Assembly (NCBI RefSeq): GCF_965137005.1 | Contig: NZ_CBCRXM010000004.1 | Span: 186,001-250,000 of the forward strand | Source: Sphingomonas_O antarctica | Lineage (GTDB): Bacteria; Pseudomonadota; Alphaproteobacteria; Sphingomonadales; Sphingomonadaceae | DNA: 64,000 nt | Direction of reading: 5' to 3' | Part shown: one piece after another, positions 53,008 to 61,150 of the stretch | Numbering within the stretch: the first letter of the stretch is position 1 | Layout of the letters: each line of letters starts with the position of its first letter | The notes under the pieces: generated by a model | The model's input: only the letters and a program-made list of their open reading frames with translations | What the model was told of the DNA's origin: nothing | Database searches by the model: none | Made by a program: the position numbers and the translations under genes

Positions 53008-53177
53008 ACGCATTCTTGCTGGCCGTTGCCAAGGCCGCGCCGGGCATTGCGATGCTCGCCGTATTCGGGTTGCTCTGGGGTGGCGCAGTCGGTTGGAAGC
53101 GCGACCGTAAGCGCGCGGTGCTGATGGTCGTCTGCGCTGTCGTCATCCTCGCCAACGTGCTGCTTTGGACGCTCTAG
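53004..53177 (+). CDS. Small two-helix membrane protein, 57 residues
   Basis: Short reading frame starting with the ATGA that overlaps the threonine dehydratase stop. It encodes two hydrophobic helices (residues about 3-28 and 36-56) around a basic loop GWKRDRKRA, as expected for an inner-membrane protein with a positive loop in the cytoplasm. The coupled start and hydrophobic pattern make it credible, but no family is recognised. It ends by sharing CTAG with the convergent MarR gene at 53174-53177. Confidence 0.62.
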   Translation: MNAFLLAVAKAAPGIAMLAVFGLLWGGAVGWKRDRKRAVLMVVCAVVILANVLLWTL

Positions 53178-53650
53178 CGGTCGGGCAGATTGTCCAGCGT
53201 CCGGCGCAAATCCATCAACGTGCGCACGGTCACTTCCAGATCCTCCCGCGGGATATCCTGCACGATCGGCAGGAATTCGGGCGCCATCAGCATGATCGTC
53301 TCGTCATGTTTCGCGCGCCCCGCCGGCGTGACCCGCACGCAACCATCGGCTTCGTCGCTGACCGCCACCAATTGGTGCGCACGCAAGCTGTCGACCAGTT
53401 CGCGAATCCGCGATTCGGTTTCCTGAAAACTCCACGCCAGCAGCGAAATTCGCGCTTCGGGGTGATCCAGACGGCAAAAATAGTTGAGGATGCCGAACTG
53501 CGCACCGGTCAGGTCGTTGACCTCCTGCTCGCGGTTGCGGATCAGATGCTCGAGGATCGCAATCTCGGTAAACAGGTCGAGCGTCAGTTGTTTCAGCGCC
53601 GGATCGGCCTGAAGATCGATATCCCCTTCCGCGCTCACCGGATGGTGCAT
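53174..53650 (-). CDS. MarR-like winged-helix regulator
   Basis: 158-residue protein with the helical dimer arms and winged-helix core of the MarR type: NDLTGAQFGILNYFCRL, ETESRIRELVDSLRAHQLVAVSDEADGCVRVTPAG. The wing is short. Related proteins are found in sphingomonads. The ATG at 53650 overlaps the hydrolase gene end by 16 bases; a GTG at 53638 forming a GTGA overlap with that stop is an equally good start. Its target is unknown; the adjacent hydrolase is a candidate. Confidence 0.78.
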   Translation of the reverse strand: MHHPVSAEGDIDLQADPALKQLTLDLFTEIAILEHLIRNREQEVNDLTGAQFGILNYFCRLDHPEARISLLAWSFQETESRIRELVDSLRAHQLVAVSDEADGCVRVTPAGRAKHDETIMLMAPEFLPIVQDIPREDLEVTVRTLMDLRRTLDNLPDR

Positions 53651-54288
53651 CCGGGCGACAGGCGGAAATCGAGATATTTGTCCACCGAACCCATCAGTTC
53701 GGTCATCTCGTTCTCGAAGAAGTGGTTGGCGCCCTTGATCTCGTCATGGTGGATCGTGATGTGCTTCTGCGTCCGCAACTTGTCGACCAGCTTTTGCACC
53801 GCGATCGGCGTGACGACTTCGTCCGCCAGCCCCTGGATCATGATGCCCGAGGCAGGGCAGGGCGCGAGAAACGTGAAATCATACATGTTCGCCGGTGGCG
53901 CGATCGAGATGAACCCGCGAATCTCCGGGCGGCGCATCAGCAATTGCATGCCGATGAGCGCGCCAAAACTGAATCCGGCCACCCAGGTCGTCTGCGCTTC
54001 GGGATGAACCTGCTGCACCCAATCGAGCGCCGAAGCCGCATCGCTCAGCTCGCCGACGCCATTGTCGAACACGCCCTGACTTTTGCCAACGCCGCGAAAG
54101 TTGAAGCGCAGCACGGCAAAGCCGCGACGCACAAAATCCTGATACAGCGCCTGGACGATACGGTTGTTCATCGTCCCGCCGCCCTGCGGATGCGGATGGA
54201 GTATGATCGCCACCGGCGCGCGCTTGGGGGCGGGGTGGTAACGGCCTTCGAGGCGGCCTTCCGGCCCCGGAATAATCACTTCGGGCAT
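53635..54288 (-). CDS. Alpha/beta hydrolase (dienelactone-hydrolase-like group)
   Basis: 217-residue alpha/beta hydrolase. The N-terminal oxyanion region is LHPHPQGGGTMNN, the nucleophile elbow AGFSFGALIG and the catalytic Asp/His lie in QGLADEVV and KGANHFF. The HPHP-GGTM group is common in proteobacteria and has no established substrate. No signal peptide, so cytoplasmic. It is followed downstream by MarR in a coupled pair and starts 89 bp from the divergent cysteine desulfurase gene. Confidence 0.88.
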   Translation of the reverse strand: MPEVIIPGPEGRLEGRYHPAPKRAPVAIILHPHPQGGGTMNNRIVQALYQDFVRRGFAVLRFNFRGVGKSQGVFDNGVGELSDAASALDWVQQVHPEAQTTWVAGFSFGALIGMQLLMRRPEIRGFISIAPPANMYDFTFLAPCPASGIMIQGLADEVVTPIAVQKLVDKLRTQKHITIHHDEIKGANHFFENEMTELMGSVDKYLDFRLSPGCTIR

Positions 54289-54377
54289 GATGTCTCAATC
54301 TGTGGAGAATTTCGTTACGGCATCCTATAGGTCCGTCGGTTGCAATCCGCAACTTTTGCGAATGGTTCGCAACTGAC

Positions 54378-55466
54378 GTGATTTACCTCGATTATCAGGC
54401 GACCACGCCGCTGGCTCCGCAAGCGCGCGATGCGATGCTGCCCTGGCTATCCGGCACCGACGACGCGGCGGGCGGCTATGCCAACCCGTCGAGCCAGTAT
54501 CGCAGTGGGCGGACCGCGGCAGTAGCGGTTGAACTGGCGCGTGAAGCGGTGGCCGCCCTGCTGCCCAAAGGCGGGCGAGTCGTTTTCACCTCCGGCGCGA
54601 CCGAGGCGCTCAACTGGGCCTTGTTCAAGAGCGCGCAACTGCGCCCGGGCGGCACCATCGGCACCGAGATCGAACATGCCGCCGGGCTGCAATGCCTCGA
54701 AGCGCTCCACGCCGAATCGATCCCCGTCGGCGAAGACGGCGTGGCAGATGCGCCTGCATGGCTGCCCGAAAGCGGCATCGTCTCGATGATGCTGGTCAAT
54801 AACGAGATCGGCACGATCCAGCCGGTCGAAGCGTTCGCCGAAGCCGCGCACGACTGTGGCAGCTGGTTGGTATGCGATGCGGTTCAGGGGTTCGGGCGGC
54901 TCTGGATCCCGGAGGGGCCGGACATGATCGCGGTCTCCGCGCACAAGATTCATGGACCCAAAGGCATCGGCGCGCTGTGGATTCGTGATGGCATCGATTT
55001 GCCGCCCTTGATTTTGGGCGGCGCGCAGGAAGGCGGACTGCGCTCGGGCACCGTTTCGCCGGCCTTGTGTGCCGGGTTCGGCGCAGCGGCCAATCTTGCG
55101 GCGGACCGGATGAACGCGGACGCCGCGCACGTTGCGCTTCTGTGGGACGTCGCCACCGAAATGTTTGCCGGCTGGACGATCAACGGATCGACAGCGCATC
55201 GCTACAAGGGCAATCTCAACATCCGCCGCGATGGCGTGAACGCCACGCGCCTGCTGTCCGACGTCCGCGATGTCGCCTTCTCGCTGGGCAGCGCGTGCGG
55301 CAGCGGATCAGGGCGTACCAGCCACGTATTGCGGGCTTTGGGCTTGACCGAACAACAGGCCCGCAGCTCGATCCGCCTTGGCTGGGGCCGCTATACCAGC
55401 GAGGACGATCTCCGCACGGGCCTTGGCGCAATACTGTCGGCCACAGCAGCACAGGGGATCAACTGA
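54378..55466 (+). CDS. Cysteine desulfurase family (class V aminotransferase) protein
   Basis: PLP enzyme of the IscS/NifS type, releasing sulfur from cysteine as a persulfide. The 362-residue protein has FTSGATEALNWAL, SAHKIHGPKGIGALW (PLP lysine) and LGSACGSGSGRTSHVLRALGL, whose Cys would carry the sulfur. The loop is in the IscS region, but the protein is shorter than IscS (about 400). The GTG at 54378 is the first start. It is coupled to the ferredoxin gene by TGATG, suggesting a joint role in Fe-S cluster or thio-modification work. No iscU or hscAB is near. Confidence 0.88.
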   Translation: MIYLDYQATTPLAPQARDAMLPWLSGTDDAAGGYANPSSQYRSGRTAAVAVELAREAVAALLPKGGRVVFTSGATEALNWALFKSAQLRPGGTIGTEIEHAAGLQCLEALHAESIPVGEDGVADAPAWLPESGIVSMMLVNNEIGTIQPVEAFAEAAHDCGSWLVCDAVQGFGRLWIPEGPDMIAVSAHKIHGPKGIGALWIRDGIDLPPLILGGAQEGGLRSGTVSPALCAGFGAAANLAADRMNADAAHVALLWDVATEMFAGWTINGSTAHRYKGNLNIRRDGVNATRLLSDVRDVAFSLGSACGSGSGRTSHVLRALGLTEQQARSSIRLGWGRYTSEDDLRTGLGAILSATAAQGIN

Positions 55467-55795
55467 TGGTCGCAATCACCTTCGTCGGCGCGAACGGTCA
55501 GGAACAGCGCGTCGATGCTGCTGCGGGGGAAATTCTCCTCACCGTTGCGCAAGCGGCCGGGCAACCGCTCGAAGGGACATGCGAAGGGCAGATGGCGTGT
55601 TCGACCTGCCACGTCATCGTCGCGCACGAATGGTTCGATCGGTTGTCGCCCGCGAGCGAGGATGAGGAAGACCTGCTCGACCTCGCCGCCTATGCGACGC
55701 GCACCAGCCGCCTGGCGTGTCAGATCGTTCTGAACGATGGCCTCGACGGGCTGATTGTCCGTATTCCGTCGGGTGCCAACGACGCACGGCGTTGA
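55466..55795 (+). CDS. 2Fe-2S ferredoxin, adrenodoxin type
   Basis: 109-residue ferredoxin with four cluster cysteines in C-x5-C-x2-C plus a later Cys (CEGQMACSTC, LACQI). The sequence ITFVGANGQEQRVDAAAGEILL and the acidic DEEDLLDLA region are typical of the adrenodoxin-type (Isc Fdx-like) branch. It can supply electrons to Fe-S cluster assembly or to hydroxylases. The ATG overlaps the desulfurase stop (TGATG). The SRP RNA starts a base or two after its stop. Confidence 0.93.
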   Translation: MVAITFVGANGQEQRVDAAAGEILLTVAQAAGQPLEGTCEGQMACSTCHVIVAHEWFDRLSPASEDEEDLLDLAAYATRTSRLACQIVLNDGLDGLIVRIPSGANDARR

Positions 55796-55796
55796 A

Positions 55797-55901
55797 ACCG
55801 GGACGAGGTTGCGCCATATGCGCCTCCGGAAGTCGGGCGGACGGGATTGTCGCCAACCTGGTCAGATCCGGAAGGAAGCAGCCACAACGATTTCGTCCCG
55901 G
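55797..55901 (+). ncRNA. ffs: Signal recognition particle RNA (4.5S, small bacterial type)
   Basis: RNA part of the SRP that binds Ffh and targets membrane proteins. The conserved tetraloop region GGTCAGATCCGGAAGGAAGC begins at 55860. The outer helix pairs CCGGGACGA at 55797-55805 with TCGTCCCGG at 55893-55901, giving about 105 nt. The gene follows the ferredoxin stop directly, so its promoter lies within the ferredoxin gene, or it is processed from that transcript. Confidence 0.92.
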
Positions 55902-55934
55902 GTCGTTCCGGCTTCCACCGCGTCGCGCGGGCAC

Positions 55935-55953
55935 GAAATAACCGCGTTATTTC
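55935..55953. terminator. AT-rich hairpin downstream of the SRP RNA
   Basis: Perfect 8-bp stem with a 3-base loop, GAAATAAC-CGC-GTTATTTC. It lacks a clean T run, so a role as intrinsic terminator of ffs is only possible. Further hairpins (CGCG-CAAG-CGCG at 55959-55970 and CAAAGC-GCA-GCTTTG at 55976-55990) follow before dnaX. Confidence 0.4.
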
Positions 55954-55993
55954 GACCTCGCGCAAGCGCGGCCAGCAAAGCGCAGCTTTGACT

Positions 55994-56017
55994 GACGACG
56001 TGGCTTTGCCACGCCGC
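55994..56017. repeat. Hairpin repeat in the dnaX leader, copy of the ispE leader repeat
   Basis: GACGACGTGGCTTTGCCACG (then CCGC) differs at two positions from the sequence at 43381-43404. It forms CGTGGC-TTT-GCCACG, ending 26 bases before the dnaX GTG. Both copies are oriented the same way relative to an essential gene. Confidence 0.65.
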
Positions 56018-56043
56018 ATCCTCACTCTAAGGTCTGCCCCATA

Positions 56044-57663
56044 GTGACCGAAGAATCCCCCGCCCTCGGCCTCGACATGCCGATGCAGCCGCGCGACGCG
56101 GGCTATCGCGTCCTGGCGCGCAAATACCGGCCACAGACTTTCGCCGAGCTGATCGGGCAGGAAGCGATGGTCCGCACGCTGGGTAACGCCATCAAGCGCG
56201 ACCGCATCGCCCATGCCTTCCTACTCACCGGCGTCCGAGGCGTCGGCAAGACGTCGACTGCGCGACTGATTGCCAAGGCGCTCAATTGCATCGGCCCGGC
56301 GGGAAATGGCGGCCCGACGATTGATCCTTGCAACGTCTGCGAGCCGTGCATCTCGATCGCCGAAGGGCGGCACATCGACGTGATCGAGATGGACGCGGCG
56401 TCGAACACCTCGGTCGACAACATTCGCGAGATCATCGAGGCGGTGCGCTATTCGGCGGTGTCGGCGCGGTACAAGGTTTACATCGTCGACGAAGTGCACA
56501 TGCTGTCGAAGAACGCGTTCAACGCGCTGCTCAAGACGCTTGAGGAGCCGCCGCCGCACGTCAAATTCATCTTCGCGACGACCGAGATCGACAAGGTGCC
56601 GGTCACCGTCCTGTCGCGTTGCCAGCGGTTCGATCTGCGCCGCATCCCGGCGGACTTGCTCGCCTCGCATTTCGCTTACGTCCTCGAGCAGGAACATGTC
56701 GTCTCCGAACCCGATGCGCTGGCGATGATCGCGCGCGCCGCCGAAGGGTCGGTGCGCGACGGTCTGTCGATCCTCGACCAAGCGGTGGCGCATGCCGACA
56801 TGGACTCGGGCGGCAAGGTCACTGCCGATCAGGTTCAGGGGATGTTGGGGCTCAGCGATCGCGGGGCGTTGCGCCGCTTGCTGACGCATATCCTTGATGG
56901 CGACGGCAAGAATGCGCTGGCGATCCTCGGTGAACAGCATGCGCTGGGCGTCGATCCTGCGGGCGTCGTGCGCGGGCTGCTCGAACTGGTTCACGGCATC
57001 ACGGTGACCAAGGTTGGCACAACCGACGATCCCGCGCTGCCCGCCGAAGAACGCGCCGCGCTCGCCGAATGGGCTGGGAAGCTCGGCCACGGCACGCTTC
57101 ATCGCCTGTGGCAGATGCTGCTCAAGGGCCATGACGAGGTCGTGAAGGCCGCGGACCCGCGCGAAGCCGCCGACATGGCGGTGCTCCGCGCGGTCTATGC
57201 CGCGACATTGCCCGATCCAGGCGAACTGGCGCGGCGTATTGCCGAAGGTGGCGTTGCCGCACCTGCGGCCAGCCCGACGCCCGCATCGACCGCACCCGCC
57301 GATTTCGGCGCGCTGGTCGCGCGGCTCGAAGCGGGCGGGCGCTACGCCTTGGCGCAGTTGCTGCACGATAATGCCGGTTTGGTGCGCTATGCCCCGCCCG
57401 AATTGTCACTGCGCGCGACCAAGCCGCTCCCCGTCGATTTCGCGCGCGACCTGACTGCGGCGTTGAAATCATTTGACGGCATGATCTGGCAGGTCGGCCT
57501 TGCCGACGAACCCGCGTCCGCAACGCTCCTCGAACAGGAAAATGCCGCGCGGCTGGCGAACGAGGAGTTCGTCAAAGCGCAGCCGCTGGTCGCCGGCCTG
57601 CTCGAAGCTTTTCCGTCCGCCGAACTGACCGGCTGGACCCTCAACCGGAGTGACGCCGCATGA
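56044..57663 (+). CDS. dnaX: DNA polymerase III subunit gamma/tau
   Basis: Clamp-loader ATPase subunit. The 539-residue protein has the AAA+ domain with Walker A GVRGVGKTSTA, zinc cysteines in NCIGPAG and CNVCEPC, VYIVDEVHML (Walker B) and the sensor ATTEIDKVP region, followed by the clamp loader lid/collar and a shorter tau-like C-terminus. The GTG at 56044 is the first start and conserved sequence begins after about 15 residues. It is coupled to YbaB (ATGA). Confidence 0.96.
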   Translation: MTEESPALGLDMPMQPRDAGYRVLARKYRPQTFAELIGQEAMVRTLGNAIKRDRIAHAFLLTGVRGVGKTSTARLIAKALNCIGPAGNGGPTIDPCNVCEPCISIAEGRHIDVIEMDAASNTSVDNIREIIEAVRYSAVSARYKVYIVDEVHMLSKNAFNALLKTLEEPPPHVKFIFATTEIDKVPVTVLSRCQRFDLRRIPADLLASHFAYVLEQEHVVSEPDALAMIARAAEGSVRDGLSILDQAVAHADMDSGGKVTADQVQGMLGLSDRGALRRLLTHILDGDGKNALAILGEQHALGVDPAGVVRGLLELVHGITVTKVGTTDDPALPAEERAALAEWAGKLGHGTLHRLWQMLLKGHDEVVKAADPREAADMAVLRAVYAATLPDPGELARRIAEGGVAAPAASPTPASTAPADFGALVARLEAGGRYALAQLLHDNAGLVRYAPPELSLRATKPLPVDFARDLTAALKSFDGMIWQVGLADEPASATLLEQENAARLANEEFVKAQPLVAGLLEAFPSAELTGWTLNRSDAA

Positions 57664-57980
57664 ACCTCGACGACATCATGAAAATGGCCAGCAACGTCCA
57701 GCAACAGATGACCGACCTCCAGGCCGGACTAGACGATGTCGAAGTCGAAGGCGCGTCCGGCGGCGGGTTGGTCAAGATCAAGGCCAGCGCCAAGGGCCGC
57801 ATCATCGGCGTGAGTATTGACAATTCGCTGATGCAACCGTCCGAGAAGACCATGCTCGAAGACCTCGTCGCCGCCGCAATCAACGATGCGCGCGCGAAGG
57901 CCGACAATGTCGCCGCCGACAAGATGAGCGAAGTGACGCGCGGCATGTCGCTGCCGCCCGGTTTCACTCTGCCGGGCTAA
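57660..57980 (+). CDS. YbaB/EbfC family nucleoid-associated protein
   Basis: 106-residue DNA-binding protein found with dnaX in most bacteria. NLDDIMKMASNVQQQMTDLQAGL (helix with a Gln-rich stretch), VEGASGGGLVKIKASAKGRI and the C-terminal MSEVTRGMSLPPGF are all typical. The ATG overlaps the dnaX stop (ATGA). recR, the usual third gene of the group, is missing here; the convergent TadE gene overlaps by 4 bases instead. Confidence 0.94.
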   Translation: MNLDDIMKMASNVQQQMTDLQAGLDDVEVEGASGGGLVKIKASAKGRIIGVSIDNSLMQPSEKTMLEDLVAAAINDARAKADNVAADKMSEVTRGMSLPPGFTLPG

Positions 57981-58663
57981 CCGCGCTTGGGTACTGTCGA
58001 CAAATGCTTGTCGCAGGTCATCGAGGTCGCGGTCGGGTTGGGGTTGTACACCGTCGTCAGGTCGCGATTGTCGCGCACCACCAGACTGGCGACATAAGTC
58101 AGCTTGCGCGCAGTATCGAGCCCGAAATTGATCACTGGCTGGTAATCGTAATTGATTTCGACAAAAATCACCGCGGAATTCGGCGGGGCGGTCACTTCCT
58201 GTCCCGGGGGCCCCATGCCGGTGAAACTCGTGCCCGTGCTGCCTTGATCCTGAACGCCATAGCTCGAATCCCAGCCGGCGCCCTGGCGTATACCCAGGCA
58301 GCGCTGCCACTTGATCCATTGGCCACCCTGCGGATTGACCTGGATGCTAGAGATGGTGATCCGTCCCCGCGTGCCCATGCTCATCGCCGCGCCCTGCATC
58401 TGCACGCCGACCAGCGCGTCGTTGATGTCCGCCTCGCGCAGTTGCTGCTGCGCCAGCGCGCTCTTCAGCCCGACGCGCGAGATGTTGTCGGCAAGTCCCA
58501 GCGCCATTTGGCTGACCTTGAGGTGTGCCAACGCGAGATTCGACATCTCGGTGCCATACACGCCGAGCGTTACGACCGCGCCAAGGGACATGGCGAACTC
58601 GATCGCGGCCATGCCGCGCTCGTCGCGCCTAAAGCGCCGGGTCAACTTGCGGATCAGGCGCAT
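57977..58663 (-). CDS. TadE/TadG-type pilus assembly protein
   Basis: 228-residue protein with a single N-terminal transmembrane segment preceded by RRDERGMAAIEFA, the TadE-type signature recognised by prepilin-like processing, then a mostly extracytoplasmic domain. It is a minor pseudopilin-like component of tight-adherence (Flp) pili by family. The ATG at 58663 is at the end of a basic segment and overlaps the preceding gene. Third and last gene of this group; no tadA, tadB or flp gene is visible. Confidence 0.82.
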   Translation of the reverse strand: MRLIRKLTRRFRRDERGMAAIEFAMSLGAVVTLGVYGTEMSNLALAHLKVSQMALGLADNISRVGLKSALAQQQLREADINDALVGVQMQGAAMSMGTRGRITISSIQVNPQGGQWIKWQRCLGIRQGAGWDSSYGVQDQGSTGTSFTGMGPPGQEVTAPPNSAVIFVEINYDYQPVINFGLDTARKLTYVASLVVRDNRDLTTVYNPNPTATSMTCDKHLSTVPKRG

Positions 58664-59235
58664 CGTGCAACCACCGTCGGCTGATTCTGCGTCGCATAAG
58701 GCTGGTTCTTCAGCGCGGTATCGGCGCTGATCGTCTGGTTGGGATCCCAACCCAGGAAGTTCGCGATCGGAAACAGTCGAGGATAGGTAACCGTGACCTT
58801 GTACAGCACCACATCGTCCGCGCCGCCATTGCCATTTGACGAGACGTTGGCATCCCACTGGCTGTTGCCATTGACGTCGTCATAGCATTCGCCAGCCTGT
58901 CGAATACCGTCGCCGTTCGTGTCGGTGAACGGCTCCCCCTCAACATCGCGATAGCGTGTGAGGAAGGTGCGCGAGAAGTTGAAGACGGCGTCGGGCGCGA
59001 TCTGCAGGACCGAAGCCCTGACCTTGGCATCGTTGATCGCGATATTGTCCGCCCCCCCTTGCAGCGTCGTGTCGCGGCCGATCTTCTGGACCGAACCGGT
59101 CAGGATCGACTGGGCATATTCGCGGTGACACAAATCCATCCCGCCCAGCAATGCGATGCACATCAGTGGCAGCACTGCGGCGAATTCGATGATGGTCGTG
59201 CCGTCCTCGTTCTGGACGATGTCTGGCTTGCTCAT
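58654..59235 (-). CDS. TadE-like protein with EF-hand-like loops
   Basis: 193-residue protein beginning with NEDGTTIIEFAAVLPLMCIALLGGMDL, a TadE-like transmembrane signature, then an extracellular domain. Residues about 95-135 contain Asp/Asn-rich loops (DTNGDGIRQAGE and DDVNGNSQWDA) that resemble calcium-binding EF-hand or dockerin repeats. Such loops are unusual in TadE proteins. It overlaps both neighbours in the same operon. Function: probable minor pilin, with possible calcium binding as inference. Confidence 0.78.
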   Translation of the reverse strand: MSKPDIVQNEDGTTIIEFAAVLPLMCIALLGGMDLCHREYAQSILTGSVQKIGRDTTLQGGADNIAINDAKVRASVLQIAPDAVFNFSRTFLTRYRDVEGEPFTDTNGDGIRQAGECYDDVNGNSQWDANVSSNGNGGADDVVLYKVTVTYPRLFPIANFLGWDPNQTISADTALKNQPYATQNQPTVVARCA

Positions 59236-61106
59236 TTGGAAAGCCTCAATTGTGCGATCTGGGTCGCGATTTCCTTGAACTTGTCGGTCAGCTGCGGCGC
59301 GCTATCGACGTAGAACGCCTTGCCGGGAGAGGCGCAGGCCTGCATCTCGGGGGTCAGTCCGCCGCCGCGGCCGAAGGCGATCATCCAAACCGTAATGTTG
59401 CGCGCTTTGGCGGCAGCACAGACGGCCTTGAACCGCGCATTGTGGTTGGCGGTCTGGTTGCCGATACTTCCGCCGGTCACCCGGCGATCGAGCTGTTCGA
59501 CACCATAAGCACTGTACACGGTCGTGGTCGGTGCCATGAACCCGTCGGTCATGAAGATGATGTGCCGGTTCGGCGAGTTGCGCCCTGGCCAGGCAGCGGT
59601 ATCGGCGCCGAACATCCCGGTCGGTGACAGCAGGCGCAGTCCCCAGATCATCCCGATATCGTGATACGTGCTGCCGGCGGGCTTGAAGTCCGCATCGTTG
59701 ACGAAACTGCTGATGTCACTGCGGGACATTGTGGCGATCCGCGATGCCGACTTCATGCACGTCACTTCGTCGTTATAGCTGTCAAAGCTGCCGCTGATCC
59801 CGTTCGGCGTCGTGCTGTCCGAATAGGGATTTGGGTCGAGCGTCGCGGTTCCACTCGTCGTGGGTCCGTTCTGGTTGCGGTACCACATAACTTCGGGCCA
59901 CACCGGACGCCACTTGGTCGTCGTGTCGCTTGCCGGAATGTCGGGATCGAGATCGGGCGGCAGGTTCGCGCTGTTGAAAGTCGTTGTGGCCGTCGTATCG
60001 CGTTCCTCAACGCACCCGCGCCATTTGTTCATCGATGTCGTGAACATGCTCGGATCCTGCACGCTGGCCCCATTGACGTAGGCGGAGACGTCGAAGTCCC
60101 ATTGGCCATAGCGCCAGCGCGGCGTGACCGTCTGGCGATTCAGTTTGCAGGTGCCGCCGCTCGCCGCTGTCCAGCTGTTGAAGGTGTAGGTGTAAGCGGT
60201 GTTGCTGGTGTCGAACTTATAGTCGTTGGTCGGCCGCGGCAGCGACCGCGTGTTGTTCTGCGCGTTGCACGTGACGCTATCCACGCCGGTCGTCGTGACG
60301 ACGACCGGCGATCCGGAATTGACGTCGCCGACCGCGCGGCGGCTCTGATAATGCCACTGCGTGACCAGCGAGCTGGTCGGCAGCAGCTTTCCGACATTGA
60401 CCTGGGCATTATAGGGCACGAACCCGTAGCGAATGTGCGTCGACGGGTCGGCATTGGCGACCATCGTGTCGTAAAATGCCAGCACTGCGTCGCGCGTTGC
60501 CTGCATCTTCGATCCGGACTTTTCCGCGCTGTAGAAACCCGCCGAGCCGTCGGCGCGCGTGTAATTGACGTTGGCACCCGAACAGCTCGAATTGTCCGCC
60601 GGGGTGCAGGACATCGACCCCGTCGTGTCGAGCACGAACATGATGTCGGCGTCCGCGACGTCGAACCGCGCTTCGCAGGTCGTGCTAAGCGTCTTCTGCG
60701 TCTGACCAAAGCTGGCCATAACCGTCATCGGCACCGTTGCCGTGGCGATGCCGGAAACCTGATTGTCCGCCGTTTTGCTCGGCGTGAACAGCACCGACGT
60801 GGTGCCCATCCAGCCCGGCTTGAAATTGTTGCCAAAGAATTTTTGCGCCTGCGTCTGCGCGTTCGCGTCCAGCGTCGTCGCGTTGCTGTCCGCCAGGAAC
60901 TTTCGCCCGGCGAGCACACCCGCGTCGCACGCCTGTTGCAGGCGGACCTTGGTCACGTACATCCGTGTCACGTCGATCGCCGATCCAGCGAGGACGATGG
61001 TTGGAATCATCGCTGCGGCCATGATTGCCAGCGTCGATCCGGCCTTGTCGCGGCGCAACCGGCCGAGCACGCCGCTATATCGGTTGACCTTGGGATATTC
61101 GCGCAT
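59232..61106 (-). CDS. TadG-like pilus protein with a von Willebrand A domain
   Basis: 624-residue protein with an N-terminal hydrophobic segment (STLAIMAAAMIPTIVLAGSAIDV) and a TadG-type AATAL-like region, then a vWA domain whose metal site begins FVLDTTGSMSC and continues with ITVWMIAFGRGGG. vWA TadG proteins are thought to help anchor or assemble Flp pili outside the cell. The ATG at 61106 begins with the basic N-terminal MREYPKVNRY; the longer frame is not conserved. First gene of the three-gene set. Confidence 0.84.
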   Translation of the reverse strand: MREYPKVNRYSGVLGRLRRDKAGSTLAIMAAAMIPTIVLAGSAIDVTRMYVTKVRLQQACDAGVLAGRKFLADSNATTLDANAQTQAQKFFGNNFKPGWMGTTSVLFTPSKTADNQVSGIATATVPMTVMASFGQTQKTLSTTCEARFDVADADIMFVLDTTGSMSCTPADNSSCSGANVNYTRADGSAGFYSAEKSGSKMQATRDAVLAFYDTMVANADPSTHIRYGFVPYNAQVNVGKLLPTSSLVTQWHYQSRRAVGDVNSGSPVVVTTTGVDSVTCNAQNNTRSLPRPTNDYKFDTSNTAYTYTFNSWTAASGGTCKLNRQTVTPRWRYGQWDFDVSAYVNGASVQDPSMFTTSMNKWRGCVEERDTTATTTFNSANLPPDLDPDIPASDTTTKWRPVWPEVMWYRNQNGPTTSGTATLDPNPYSDSTTPNGISGSFDSYNDEVTCMKSASRIATMSRSDISSFVNDADFKPAGSTYHDIGMIWGLRLLSPTGMFGADTAAWPGRNSPNRHIIFMTDGFMAPTTTVYSAYGVEQLDRRVTGGSIGNQTANHNARFKAVCAAAKARNITVWMIAFGRGGGLTPEMQACASPGKAFYVDSAPQLTDKFKEIATQIAQLRLSK

Positions 61107-61150
61107 GACGGCGTCCTGACTGAATTCGCAGGACGCCGATTGGACGATGA

